From Spirochaetia bacterium (GTDB lineage: Bacteria; Spirochaetota; Spirochaetia; Treponematales; Rectinemataceae), in the NCBI GenBank assembly GCA_029975555.1, contig JARKOY010000079.1, positions 62,001 to 126,000 on the forward strand: a DNA stretch of 64,000 nt. Direction: 5' to 3'. Below are positions 33,826-42,070 of this stretch, in pieces. Position numbers and translations under genes: made by a program. The stretch's first letter is position 1, and every line of letters begins with the position of its first letter. The notes beneath the pieces are model-generated. The model had not been told where the DNA came from and did no database searches. It was given only the letters and a program-made list of their open reading frames with translations.

Positions 33826-34605
33826 ATGAGGTATTTTGATACTCACGCCCACATCGGGCTTATTTACGATGACCCGATCGAACAACTCCTCGTTTGCCAA
33901 CAGGCAAAACTTGCCGGAGTCAGCCGCATTGTCAGCATCTGCAACAGCCTCGTGGACTTCAAACAGGTGTACGAAAACCTGAAACCTGCGGAGCAGGTGT
34001 ACCATGCTGTCGGTGTTTCTCCGTCGGAAGTGAGCAACCCCGGCAAGGATTGGCAGCGCTTCATCGAAGAGGCCACAAAACTGCCCCGTGTCATCGCCAT
34101 AGGAGAAATCGGCCTCGATTACTACCATAAATTTGGCGACAAGCGCAGCCAGATCGAACTCTTCATCGATCAGCTCGAAATCGCCGCACGCCTCAATCTT
34201 CCCGTCATCATTCACAACCGCGAGGCCGGCAAAGACGTCCTCGATATTCTGAAAGACCGGATGCCTCCCGCTGGGGCCGTCCTGCACTGCTACTCGGAAA
34301 ACGCCGCATATGCGGCGGAAATCCTCGACCTTGGACTCGACATTTATTTCTCGTTCGCAGGCAACCTGACGTACCGGAATGCGCGCAATCTGCACGAGAC
34401 CGTGGCGTTCCTTCCGCTCGACCGCATACTCCTCGAGAGCGAGGCGCCTTTCATGGTGCCCGCAGAATACAGGAACAAGCGCAACATGCCCGAATATCTT
34501 CCTTCCACGGCGCAATTTCTGGCGGATTTCCTGAACATCGATGTGGAAGAAGTCGCCGAGACGACCTACCAAAACGCATGCCGGTTCTTCAGGCTCAGCC
34601 CCTGA
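33826..34605 (+). CDS. TatD-family metal-dependent hydrolase
   Basis: Amidohydrolase-fold DNase/phosphodiesterase of the TatD family (259 aa). Metal ligands are in FDTHAHIG, GEIGLDYYHKFGD, IIHNREA and LHCYS. The YLPSTAQFLADFL and NACRFFRL regions at the end are typical. The ATG is taken where the first metal motif begins five residues later; the longer frame upstream has no family similarity. Roles in quality control or DNA repair are reported for relatives. Confidence 0.92.
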   Translation: MRYFDTHAHIGLIYDDPIEQLLVCQQAKLAGVSRIVSICNSLVDFKQVYENLKPAEQVYHAVGVSPSEVSNPGKDWQRFIEEATKLPRVIAIGEIGLDYYHKFGDKRSQIELFIDQLEIAARLNLPVIIHNREAGKDVLDILKDRMPPAGAVLHCYSENAAYAAEILDLGLDIYFSFAGNLTYRNARNLHETVAFLPLDRILLESEAPFMVPAEYRNKRNMPEYLPSTAQFLADFLNIDVEEVAETTYQNACRFFRLSP

Positions 34606-34725
34606 GGCCGAGGAAGCATTGACGAGTTGGGCTGGGAGCGCGTAGGACGGCCACGAGGACGATAAACCCCTCTTGTGGTGTACGTGGGCCGAGCCCAGCG
34701 ATGTTCTCTGCTTTGGAATGTTATC

Positions 34726-35733
34726 ATGAACGGTACCAAGGCTACCCCCTTCGCGCTCGAAGAAGAAAAATGGCGCGCTCCTTATTTCCTCGCACCTGTG
34801 GCCGGCTATTCGGATATTGCGTTCCGCGCCATATGCACCGAATTCGGCGCAGCGCTCTGTTACACGGAGATGATAAGCGCGGAGGCCCTCGTCCGCGGCC
34901 ATCCCAGGACAAAAGAACTCCTTGCGCGCGATCCGATCGAAGTCCGCTATGCGGTCCAGCTCTTCGGATCCGACCCCAAGACATTGGCAAAAGCCGCTCA
35001 AATCGTGTCGGCATATAATCCTGTGGTGATAGATCTCAACTGCGGCTGCCCTGTCCCCAAAATCATAAAGGCGGGGGCGGGCTCCGCGTTGCTGAGGACA
35101 CCAGCGCGGATCGGCGAGATTGTCCGCGCCATGCGCGATGCGACGGCCCTCCCCATTTCCGTCAAACTGCGCACAGGCTGGGATCAAAACTCCATCAACT
35201 ATTTCGAGACGTCGTCGGCCGCCATAGAGGCAGGGGCCTGCGCCATAACGCTGCACGGAAGGACCCGGGCCCAGGGGTATTCGGGCAGCGCAGACTGGGC
35301 CGCCATCAAGGCGCTCGCAGCACAGACATCCGTTCCCGTATTCGGCTCAGGCGACGTCTTCAGCGCAAAAGATGCGATCGCCATGCGCCGCATGACCGGC
35401 TGCGACGGCGTCATGATCGCGCGCGGCGCAATCGGAAATCCTTTCATTTTTACAAGGCTGAAAACCCTTGCAATTCAGCCAGAAGCAGGGCCGTCAGATA
35501 GCCCTCTGTCCCCCTGTCTCATCGCGCAGACAGCCAGACATCACCTCGCGCTGGCCATACAGTATCTAGGTGAAAAAAACGCATGTATAGAATTTCGCAA
35601 GCATTTCTGCGCATATACAAAAGGGCTGCCCGGTGGGGCGGCGCTCCGCGCCAAAGCTGTGCGCTGTACAAGCTTCAATGAATATGAAGCGCTTCTTACA
35701 GAACTCGAGAATAGCGCGGATTCACAACCTTAA
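34726..35733 (+). CDS. dus: tRNA-dihydrouridine synthase
   Basis: FMN-dependent enzyme reducing uridines in tRNA D-loops (335 aa from the chosen ATG). It has APVAGYSDIAFR, the catalytic Cys in DLNCGCPVPKI, HGRTRAQGYSG and the phosphate-binding GSGDVFSAKDA. The subfamily (DusB-like versus other) is uncertain. The gene ends in a 10-bp tandem duplication containing the stop codon. Confidence 0.94.
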   Translation: MNGTKATPFALEEEKWRAPYFLAPVAGYSDIAFRAICTEFGAALCYTEMISAEALVRGHPRTKELLARDPIEVRYAVQLFGSDPKTLAKAAQIVSAYNPVVIDLNCGCPVPKIIKAGAGSALLRTPARIGEIVRAMRDATALPISVKLRTGWDQNSINYFETSSAAIEAGACAITLHGRTRAQGYSGSADWAAIKALAAQTSVPVFGSGDVFSAKDAIAMRRMTGCDGVMIARGAIGNPFIFTRLKTLAIQPEAGPSDSPLSPCLIAQTARHHLALAIQYLGEKNACIEFRKHFCAYTKGLPGGAALRAKAVRCTSFNEYEALLTELENSADSQP

Positions 35734-35743
35734 ACAACCTTAA
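35724..35743 (+). repeat. 10-bp tandem duplication at the dus stop codon
   Basis: ACAACCTTAA occurs twice without gap. The first copy carries the TAA stop; the second puts another TAA in a different frame. Confidence 0.8.
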
Positions 35744-35755
35744 GGTCGGTAATTT

Positions 35756-37078
35756 TTAACGACTTGTAATGAGCCAATCGGGCATAGTGCCCACATACTG
35801 TTCAAGCGAGGCGCGAAAACTGTCATCGACCGAGCCCTTCGCTCCAGCACCGGACAACACATCTTCCAGCCAGTGGCGCAAAAAATTGCGAGCAAAACTA
35901 TCCCAATAATCGGGAAGAGGCACAGCGCCCGGCAAGGACGAAGGGACGAGAGGGTTCTGCGTATACTCTGGAAAGTATTTCGAAAAAACACGCTCATTCA
36001 TCTGCATAATGCTGCTGAATCCTCCAAAGGGGATGTAGTCGGGCAACAATTGCTGCGCCTCCATTTCCTTCCAAATCTTCTCTTGGTTTTCTGCAATCAA
36101 GAGCCATCGAACAAAGGCCAGCGCCGCCTTTTTATTTTTTGCTCCCTTGGGTATCCCCATATAGCGAGCATCCGCAGTCAATAACATTTTCTGATTCATC
36201 ATGGGGAAACGATATTGCAACTGCGTCTTGGCCGAATAAGGAAGCCTGAAAAATTCACTCGCCCTCATCGGCCAATAGAGGATACGATTCTCAAGCACAA
36301 GCTGGTAGCCTGGTTTATTGAAATAGGTAAAGGTAAAAGCATCTTCCTGCTCTTTTTTGACGTTTGAACAGAGAGAGACAAGCTCGTCGACAGCTCTTTC
36401 GAGGTTTTCCTTGTTCCACAGAATGGGCCATGTATGTATATCGTTCGGCAGGGAAACAGAAGTCGACTTCCAGTTTTGATTCAAAGAGAACCCCGCGCCC
36501 CCTGCCAAAAGCCAGTCTTCGGCAAACTCCAAATTCCACCTGGGCGAGAATCCCATCGCGCTCACTTTCCCATCGTCGATTTTCGTAAAGGCTTTCGATG
36601 AACTCAGAATCCGATCAAAACTGAGCGCAGCGACCCCCACATTCGAGCTTTCGGCCTTCCGCTCCACCAACACCATGCAGTCGAACGACAAGGGCATCAA
36701 AAGATGCTCCGCACCCTGCTTCCCGGCATTCAGCAATGCAGGATACATATCGTTCGGATCAAGGTAATACTTTGAAAAAAGGTCATTCAGTGAATCGAAT
36801 TTTTTCACCAGAGGTGGGGAAAGCAAATATTTTGCAATGACGAGGGACGGAGGTTTATTCGTCTTCTTCAGTTCCGACGCTGCATTCGCCTTATACTCGA
36901 TATCCACCGCCACCTGGTCGTTTTCTTTGTTGAAGAGCTGGGCGGCGACGACGAGTTCAGGGACATCGGTCCACACCAAAGCGCGCTCAGGCGTACCACA
37001 CCCCGACATGATGGCAAGCACAAGGGCAAAAAGGCCTCCGAAAAGACCTGGACTATATCTGTACATCTTTTTCTTCAT
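35756..37078 (-). CDS. Extracellular solute-binding lipoprotein, family 1 (sugar-type)
   Basis: ABC-transporter substrate-binding protein of the MalE/UgpB type (440 aa). The signal peptide ends in a lipobox (AIMSGC), so the protein is lipid-anchored. The mature part has the family features of a bilobed periplasmic receptor, for example the WPILWNKENLERAVDEL stretch, TADARYMGIPKGAKNKKAA and the FVRWLL helix. No permease or ATPase genes adjoin it, so it may serve a transporter encoded elsewhere or act as a sensor. It is convergent with dus and divergent from the radical SAM gene, with starts only about 80 nt apart. Confidence 0.85.
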   Translation of the reverse strand: MKKKMYRYSPGLFGGLFALVLAIMSGCGTPERALVWTDVPELVVAAQLFNKENDQVAVDIEYKANAASELKKTNKPPSLVIAKYLLSPPLVKKFDSLNDLFSKYYLDPNDMYPALLNAGKQGAEHLLMPLSFDCMVLVERKAESSNVGVAALSFDRILSSSKAFTKIDDGKVSAMGFSPRWNLEFAEDWLLAGGAGFSLNQNWKSTSVSLPNDIHTWPILWNKENLERAVDELVSLCSNVKKEQEDAFTFTYFNKPGYQLVLENRILYWPMRASEFFRLPYSAKTQLQYRFPMMNQKMLLTADARYMGIPKGAKNKKAALAFVRWLLIAENQEKIWKEMEAQQLLPDYIPFGGFSSIMQMNERVFSKYFPEYTQNPLVPSSLPGAVPLPDYWDSFARNFLRHWLEDVLSGAGAKGSVDDSFRASLEQYVGTMPDWLITSR

Positions 37079-37160
37079 CGCTCGCAATATCCTTATTCAT
37101 CATGGTATCATAGTGAACAACCACAAGGTAGCAAAGGAGAGGGGCAGAGCCGCCGTGCAC

Positions 37161-38186
37161 ATGCCGTGTGACCAGAAAAAAACATCGCGCATCAACTGGC
37201 AGTCCCAATGCCTCAAGGCCCGCTATGGCGAGCATGTCTGGCGACTCGGCATCGATGCTGGCTTTACCTGCCCTCACAGAAGCCCCGATCGGCAGGAGGG
37301 CGGCTGTCGTTTTTGCGCCCCCGACGGGAATATTTCGGCATATCAAAAAACCAAGACTTCCGTCCCCACCATCGCACAACAGATCGAACGCGCGCTCATC
37401 TTCACGCAAAGGCGCTACCATGCAAACGCCTTTTTTCTCTATTTTCAGGCATACACCTGCACCAACGCCTCCACGGAAAAGCTGGCCCAAATCTACGGAA
37501 ATGCCATCGATGTTTTCTGGCAAACATACGAAAAGCTCAACCCGACACACCACATCCCCCCAGAGCTCCACACCTCCTCGAAAGGGCCGCTGAAAGGTAT
37601 CATCGTTTCCACGCGCCCCGACTGCTTCGATCAGGAAAAGGCCAAGCTTCTTGCCGCCTATATGGAACAGGGTATGGAAGTATGGGTTGAACTCGGCCTC
37701 CAGTCGGCGCATGACCAGACCCTTTCGTTCATACGGCGAAACCACGGCGTCAACGTCTTCGTCGACGCGATGGACATCGCGCAGCGAAACCACCTGAAGC
37801 GTACGGTGCACCTCATGCTGGGCCTTCCTGGAGAATCGCGTGCGATGATGATCGAGACCGCGCGGTTAGTGGCAAACACAGGTGCGGAAGGGGTAAAATT
37901 TCACGATTTTAGGATCGTGAAAGGCTCTGCGTTCGCCCGGGGCTTTCTCGCAGGCGAGATCACGGCGATGCATCCGTCACGGCTTCCAAGCCTCCTCGCC
38001 GATTGCCTCGAAGTGTTGCCCCCCTCGACTGAAATCGTCCGCCTCTCGGCAGACTTTCGCCCCGAAGAGTCGATAAACATTCACCAGCCGATGGATAAAC
38101 ATATCTTGGCGCGCCTCGTCGAGGCCGAGCTTGCCAGGCGAGACTCCTTTCAGGGGCGAATGTTTACAGGTCGACGACCGACATAG
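37161..38186 (+). CDS. Radical SAM protein, TIGR01212 (YhcC-like) family
   Basis: Radical SAM enzyme of the YhcC/TIGR01212 group (341 aa). Near the start, FTCPHRSPDRQEGGCRFC supplies the three cysteines that bind the 4Fe-4S cluster, with the widely spaced pattern of this family. Other hallmarks are YFQAYTCTNAS, STRPDCF and WVELGLQSAHDQTL. Reaction unknown; tRNA or protein modification has been suggested for relatives. The start is uncertain: a GTG two codons upstream has equal merit, and the nearest GGAGAGG is 20 nt away. The tRNA-Ser promoter lies just after its stop. Confidence 0.9.
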   Translation: MPCDQKKTSRINWQSQCLKARYGEHVWRLGIDAGFTCPHRSPDRQEGGCRFCAPDGNISAYQKTKTSVPTIAQQIERALIFTQRRYHANAFFLYFQAYTCTNASTEKLAQIYGNAIDVFWQTYEKLNPTHHIPPELHTSSKGPLKGIIVSTRPDCFDQEKAKLLAAYMEQGMEVWVELGLQSAHDQTLSFIRRNHGVNVFVDAMDIAQRNHLKRTVHLMLGLPGESRAMMIETARLVANTGAEGVKFHDFRIVKGSAFARGFLAGEITAMHPSRLPSLLADCLEVLPPSTEIVRLSADFRPEESINIHQPMDKHILARLVEAELARRDSFQGRMFTGRRPT

Positions 38187-38189
38187 CCC

Positions 38190-38218
38190 TTGACAATTGC
38201 CCCGCTTTCTCGTATTGT
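38190..38218 (+). promoter_or_regulatory. Promoter of the tRNA cluster
   Basis: Consensus TTGACA, 17 bp, TATTGT, placed about 30 nt before the first tRNA. It overlaps the last bases after the radical SAM gene. Confidence 0.7.
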
Positions 38219-38247
38219 CGATTCTCGCCGAATGGTTTGCTTAGATT

Positions 38248-38332
38248 GGAGCGGTGTCCGAGGGGTTTAAGGAGACGGTCTTGAAAACCGCTGTACCGCA
38301 AGGTACCGGGGGTTCGAATCCCCCCTGCTCCG
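38248..38332 (+). tRNA. tRNA-Ser (anticodon TGA)
   Basis: Acceptor stem GGAGCGG / CTGCTCC with discriminator G, anticodon loop CTTGAAA, long variable arm GTACC-GCAA-GGTAC typical of serine tRNAs, and T-arm GGGGG TTCGAAT CCCCC. CCA is not encoded. One A-C mismatch at the base of the anticodon stem. Confidence 0.95.
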
Positions 38333-38352
38333 TCGTGAGCCACCTGATGTGA

Positions 38353-38440
38353 GGAGAGGTGCGAGAGAGGCCGAATCGGGCTCCCTGCTAAGGAGTTGTA
38401 CCCCTAAAGGGTACCGAGGGTTCGAATCCCTCCCTCTCCG
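38353..38440 (+). tRNA. tRNA-Ser (anticodon GCT)
   Basis: Acceptor stem GGAGAGG / CCTCTCC with discriminator G. The anticodon loop has GCT flanked by the CTCC..GGAG stem. A long variable arm is built on TACCC/GGGTA. T-arm GAGGG TTCGAAT CCCTC. CCA is not encoded. Confidence 0.95.
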
Positions 38441-38447
38441 GTTTCGT

Positions 38448-38521
38448 GAGGCTATAGCTCAGCTGGATAGAGCTTCAGATTGCGGATCTGAAGGTCGGAG
38501 GTTCGAATCCTCTTAGCCTCA
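38448..38521 (+). tRNA. tRNA-Arg (anticodon GCG)
   Basis: Acceptor stem GAGGCTA / TAGCCTC with discriminator A, D-arm AGCTCAGCTGGATAGAGC, anticodon stem TCAGA / TCTGA with loop TTGCGGA, short variable loop, T-arm GGAGG TTCGAAT CCTCT. The anticodon is GCG rather than the usual ACG. A T run follows directly. Confidence 0.9.
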
Positions 38522-38532
38522 CTTTTTTTATT

Positions 38533-38618
38533 GGAGAGATGCGAGAGCGGTTGAATCGGGCGGTCTCGAAAACCGTTGAACCCTCTGGGTTCCGGGGGTT
38601 CGAATCCCCCTCTCTCCG
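38533..38618 (+). tRNA. tRNA-Ser (anticodon CGA)
   Basis: Acceptor stem GGAGAGA / TCTCTCC with discriminator G, anticodon loop CTCGAAA, long variable arm (AACCC-TCTG-GGTT), T-arm GGGGG TTCGAAT CCCCC. CCA is not encoded. Confidence 0.95.
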
Positions 38619-38691
38619 CGAGAGGAAACCGCGGGCTGGGGGCCCTGGTTTCCCGACGAAAGGCCTCTTTGCTGAGCGCGATTCTACCCCT

Positions 38692-38778
38692 GGAGAGATG
38701 ACCGAGCGGTCGAAGGTGCGCGATTGGAAGTCGCGTGTACCCGTAAGGGTACCGAGGGTTCAAATCCCTCTCTCTCCG
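38692..38778 (+). tRNA. tRNA-Ser (anticodon GGA)
   Basis: Acceptor stem GGAGAGA / TCTCTCC with discriminator G, anticodon stem CGCGA / TCGCG with loop TTGGAAG, long variable arm TACCC-GTAA-GGGTA, T-arm GAGGG TTCAAAT CCCTC. It ends 10 nt before the SRP RNA. Confidence 0.95.
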
Positions 38779-38788
38779 CTTGCAGGTT

Positions 38789-38903
38789 GAGCGCATAAGG
38801 CCAGGCACTGTGCTCGTAACCACTGCCTAACCCCGCCAGGTCCGGAAGGAAGCAACGGTACGCAGCAGGTGCGGTGCCGCAGAGCGCCTGGCTTTATGCG
38901 CTC
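38789..38903 (+). ncRNA. ffs: Small signal recognition particle RNA (4.5S type)
   Basis: A hairpin of about 115 nt with closing stem GAGCGCATAA / TTATGCGCTC and the conserved apical domain CCAGGTCCGGAAGGAAGCA that binds Ffh. It is the short type without an Alu domain. Its place just before dnaX, after a serine tRNA, matches the arrangement known from other bacteria (scr-dnaX-yaaK-recR in Bacillus). Confidence 0.93.
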
Positions 38904-38910
38904 CCACTGC

Positions 38911-38939
38911 TTTACCCTTCCATCCCATCATGCTATTTT
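38911..38939 (+). promoter_or_regulatory. Promoter of dnaX
   Basis: TTTACC, 17 bp ending TGC (extended -10), TATTTT. The -10 ends 6 nt before the dnaX ATG, which has no Shine-Dalgarno. Confidence 0.55.
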
Positions 38940-38945
38940 TCTATT

Positions 38946-40988
38946 ATGCCCTTTGAAGTCACCGCAACACGCAAGCGTCCTCAGACCTTCGAACAGCTGG
39001 CCGGCCAGCATTTTGTCGCCGCGACACTCATTTCTTCGCTGGAACAAGGACGCATTGCGCATGCCTACCTCTTTTCCGGACCTCGCGGATGCGGAAAAAC
39101 CAGCACGGCGCGAATACTCGCCAAAGCGCTCAACTGCGAACATGGGCCCACGCCGCACCCCTGCGGAACTTGTCCTGCATGCCTGGCCATCTCAAGCGGT
39201 TCTTCCCTCGACGTCATCGAAATCGACGGTGCCTCAAACACGTCGGTGGACAATATCCGCCAGATAAAAGACGAGGTGCTCTTCGCGCCCCACTCGGGGC
39301 GATACAAAATCTACATTATCGACGAAGTCCACATGCTCTCGATGAGCGCCTTCAACGCACTTCTCAAGACCATCGAAGAACCTCCCCCCTACATTGTCTT
39401 CATTTTTGCCACAACTGAGCCTCAGAAGGTCCCCGCGACCATAAAAAGTCGCTGCCAACAGTTCAATTTCAGACTCGTCCCCACCGAAACCATCTTTAGA
39501 TTGTTGGCACAGACAGCGGCCGAAACCGGCGTCGAGGCCGAAGAGGAGGCCCTCCTCTGGATAGCCCGTGAGGCAGCAGGTTCGGTCAGAGACGCCTACA
39601 CCCTTTTCGATCAGATCGCATCATTCTCCGGCACCAAGATTACCGCACAGAATATTCGCGACACCCTGGGCTTGGTCGGCATCGATCGACTCAACGAGCT
39701 CTTCAGCGCCATTGTCAGCAACAAGACAAAGGAGGCCTTCGGCGTCCTCGACGAAATCCTCGAACGAGGCGTATCCCCCGAACAATTCTTAACCGACGCC
39801 GTCGATTATTGCCGATCCATCCTGCTCATGCTCCACGGCGTGGAAAAAGAGGGGCTGTTGAGCGCCCCCAGGGCTGTTTTTGAGCCTGTCGTCGTTGAAT
39901 CCCTTTCGAAGGCCCAGATCGAATATGCGATCGCGCTGCTCCTCGACACCTACCGCCACCTCAAAGAGACAATCGAACCTCGGTATGAGCTCGAATTAAC
40001 AGTAGCAAAACTGTGCAAGATCCAATCGTACCTCAGCCCGCAGGAATTGTTCGAGGCAATTCATTCCGTAAAAAAAGTCCTCAATGCGAAAGAAGTTCCA
40101 CCTCGCATGCAAACAGGAAAGGACGCCCAGCTCCCTTTTCAGAGCCGTTCCGCCAATAGCGCAGAGGCCCCAAATGCGCCACTTCTCCGCGACCTGCATC
40201 CTCGCTCTGCGGAGTCTCGGCGCAGTGCGGAACAGCCCACTACAGCCGGCAGCTCGTTGGAGCCAGAAGCGACGGATGTTCATACTTCGCCAGCCGGGCC
40301 TGTCTCTCCCTCGGAGCTTAGGAAAAAAATCATCGCCAAACTGCGGAACCAGAATCTTTTCCTGGCTTCGGCGCTCGAAAAATCTGCCGAATGGATGCCA
40401 AAACATAATGGTTTCATCATTCCGGCGACGAACCGGGTGGAGATGGATCTCATCGCGCGATTCGCCCCCCTTATCGCAGAGGTCGGCGCTCAGATGCTCG
40501 GCACCCCCTGCGCCATAGAAGCGCGCCTCACCAAAGATCAAGAGCCCTCCACCTTCCGGCCGTCGCAAAGAGAGACGACAAGCCCTCCTCCTAGCTCGAA
40601 CGAAAGAAACGACGAAGGGCAGATCTCTTCCGGCCAAAGCGCAGGACAAGAATCCAAAAGCGCCCCTCTGGCCGCAGCTTCTTTTGAAGGGGCAGCCTCG
40701 GACGGGGCGACTGAAAACGCCGACGAATCGGAAAATCCAGTGTACGGCGAGCATCCCCGACATGCCGTCTCCTCGGGACTACAAAAACTTACAGAGACAG
40801 AGGTGCACGCCATTGAGCTCATTCGAAAAATGTTCAAGGGAAAAGTCATCGCGACGTATACTTCTCCCGGCGCCTCGCCTTCCGAGTCTTTGGCACCCCA
40901 GTACCCTTCCAGCAGCACCGCCGATACACCCGAATACCCCGAAGACACCGAAGCGTTCGAAGGTGGCGATGAAGATGATTTTGATTGA
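38946..40988 (+). CDS. dnaX: DNA polymerase III subunit gamma/tau
   Basis: Clamp-loader ATPase (680 aa). It has Walker A GPRGCGKT (45-52), a zinc module (Cys64, 73, 76, 79), IEIDGASNTSVDNIRQI, and the DEVHMLS Walker B region. The N-terminal AAA+ and collar domains reach about residue 365. A Pro/Ser/Ala-rich linker and a tau-like C-terminal domain follow. The ATG is the one giving the family start (PFEVTATRKRPQTF). An upstream in-frame extension would lie inside the SRP RNA. It heads the dnaX-ybaB-recR group. Confidence 0.96.
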   Translation: MPFEVTATRKRPQTFEQLAGQHFVAATLISSLEQGRIAHAYLFSGPRGCGKTSTARILAKALNCEHGPTPHPCGTCPACLAISSGSSLDVIEIDGASNTSVDNIRQIKDEVLFAPHSGRYKIYIIDEVHMLSMSAFNALLKTIEEPPPYIVFIFATTEPQKVPATIKSRCQQFNFRLVPTETIFRLLAQTAAETGVEAEEEALLWIAREAAGSVRDAYTLFDQIASFSGTKITAQNIRDTLGLVGIDRLNELFSAIVSNKTKEAFGVLDEILERGVSPEQFLTDAVDYCRSILLMLHGVEKEGLLSAPRAVFEPVVVESLSKAQIEYAIALLLDTYRHLKETIEPRYELELTVAKLCKIQSYLSPQELFEAIHSVKKVLNAKEVPPRMQTGKDAQLPFQSRSANSAEAPNAPLLRDLHPRSAESRRSAEQPTTAGSSLEPEATDVHTSPAGPVSPSELRKKIIAKLRNQNLFLASALEKSAEWMPKHNGFIIPATNRVEMDLIARFAPLIAEVGAQMLGTPCAIEARLTKDQEPSTFRPSQRETTSPPPSSNERNDEGQISSGQSAGQESKSAPLAAASFEGAASDGATENADESENPVYGEHPRHAVSSGLQKLTETEVHAIELIRKMFKGKVIATYTSPGASPSESLAPQYPSSSTADTPEYPEDTEAFEGGDEDDFD

Positions 40989-41018
40989 TATTCAATTTTG
41001 ATACCACCGGAGGCAATG

Positions 41019-41360
41019 ATGGATCTATCGAATATTTTCGACATGTTGAAAAATCCTCAGGCATTACGGGCACAGGCTGAGGAGATGCAGAAGAAAATGA
41101 GCGCAATCCACGCCACAGGACAGGCCGGCGGAGGCATGGTCAAAATCACCCTCTCCGGGACCATGGAACTGCTCGAATGCTACATCTCTCCAGAGCTTTC
41201 CGAATTCAAAGACATACCCCTCCTCCAAGACCTTATCCGCGCAGCCCACCACAACGCTGCAGAAAAAGTCAAAGAGGCGATCCAAAACGAATTTGCTGGT
41301 TCCCTGAGCGGATTCGGGCCAGGCATGCCGTTTGGAAATCTTCCGGGAATGGCGGTTTGA
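41019..41360 (+). CDS. YbaB/EbfC-family nucleoid-associated protein
   Basis: Small DNA-binding dimer (113 aa). It has the helical N-terminus (MLKNPQALRAQAEEMQKKM), the central beta-sheet (GGMVKITLSGTMELLECYI) and a C-terminal helix. Two ATGs are adjacent; the second has GGAGG 5 nt ahead and is preferred. It lies between dnaX and recR as in many bacteria. Confidence 0.92.
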   Translation: MDLSNIFDMLKNPQALRAQAEEMQKKMSAIHATGQAGGGMVKITLSGTMELLECYISPELSEFKDIPLLQDLIRAAHHNAAEKVKEAIQNEFAGSLSGFGPGMPFGNLPGMAV

Positions 41361-41457
41361 CGCTCATGCTGATCTGCACAAGGCATTCTGCACGAGGCAT
41401 ACGTGGCAGCAGAACAACGCCAGCGACAAAGGGCAGGAGCACAAGAAGGACAGCGCC

Positions 41458-42060
41458 ATGAAAGCAATCGAAGATCTTGTGTCGCTGCTCACTCGTTTAC
41501 CAGGAGTGGGGCGAAAAAGCGCCCTTCGCATCGCGTATTCGCTTCTCAGATCAGACCTGGCATTCAGCGAGGCCCTTGCCGAACGTATCCGGACCTTGCG
41601 CGCGACAATCCATTTCTGTGCTGAATGCGGCGCGTATGCCGAATCAGAACTGTGCCAGGTCTGCTCCGACCTCTCTCGCGATCGAAGCATCGTATGCGTT
41701 GTCGAACAACCCCAAGATGTCATCACGATAGAAGCATCGAAAGAATACAGGGGCCTCTACCATGTCCTGGGGGGAGTACTTTCTCCTTTGGAGGGTGTCG
41801 GCCCAGACCGTCTCAATATTGGAAAACTCATTCAAAGAATTCAGAGTTCCCGCGCAACATCCGTTCCCATCCTGGAAGTCGTCATTGCGACGAATCCGAC
41901 CATCGAAGGTGACACCACGGCCCTCTATTTGAAAAAACTGCTTGAAAAAGAACCCGTCAGAGTCACCCGGCTGGCGACAGGCATTCCCGTGGGCGGCGAC
42001 CTCGAATACGCGGACCGACTGACCCTTGCCCGATCTTTTCGCGGCAGATCCTCTTTCTAG
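41458..42060 (+). CDS. recR: Recombination mediator RecR
   Basis: DNA-binding mediator of RecA loading in the RecFOR pathway (200 aa). It has an N-terminal helix-hairpin-helix (LTRLPGVGRKSALRIAY), a C4 zinc finger (Cys54, 57, 66, 69) and a Toprim domain (IVCVVEQPQDVITIE, HVLGG). AAGGA precedes the ATG. The next gene starts 10 nt after it. Confidence 0.97.
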   Translation: MKAIEDLVSLLTRLPGVGRKSALRIAYSLLRSDLAFSEALAERIRTLRATIHFCAECGAYAESELCQVCSDLSRDRSIVCVVEQPQDVITIEASKEYRGLYHVLGGVLSPLEGVGPDRLNIGKLIQRIQSSRATSVPILEVVIATNPTIEGDTTALYLKKLLEKEPVRVTRLATGIPVGGDLEYADRLTLARSFRGRSSF

Positions 42061-42070
42061 GAGCTCAAGG

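Noticed and set aside
33742-35256. Open minus-strand frame of about 500 codons opposite tatD and dus
   Set aside because: It is antisense to two recognised genes, has no family similarity, and owes its length to the codon bias of a GC-rich genome.
36837-37160. Upstream extension of the radical SAM gene
   Set aside because: The frame is open but lies antisense to the lipoprotein signal-peptide region and lacks family similarity.
38353-38778. Recurring GGAGAG... and GGTTCGAATCC... blocks looking like dispersed repeats
   Set aside because: They are the acceptor and T-arms of paralogous tRNA genes, not mobile or CRISPR repeats.
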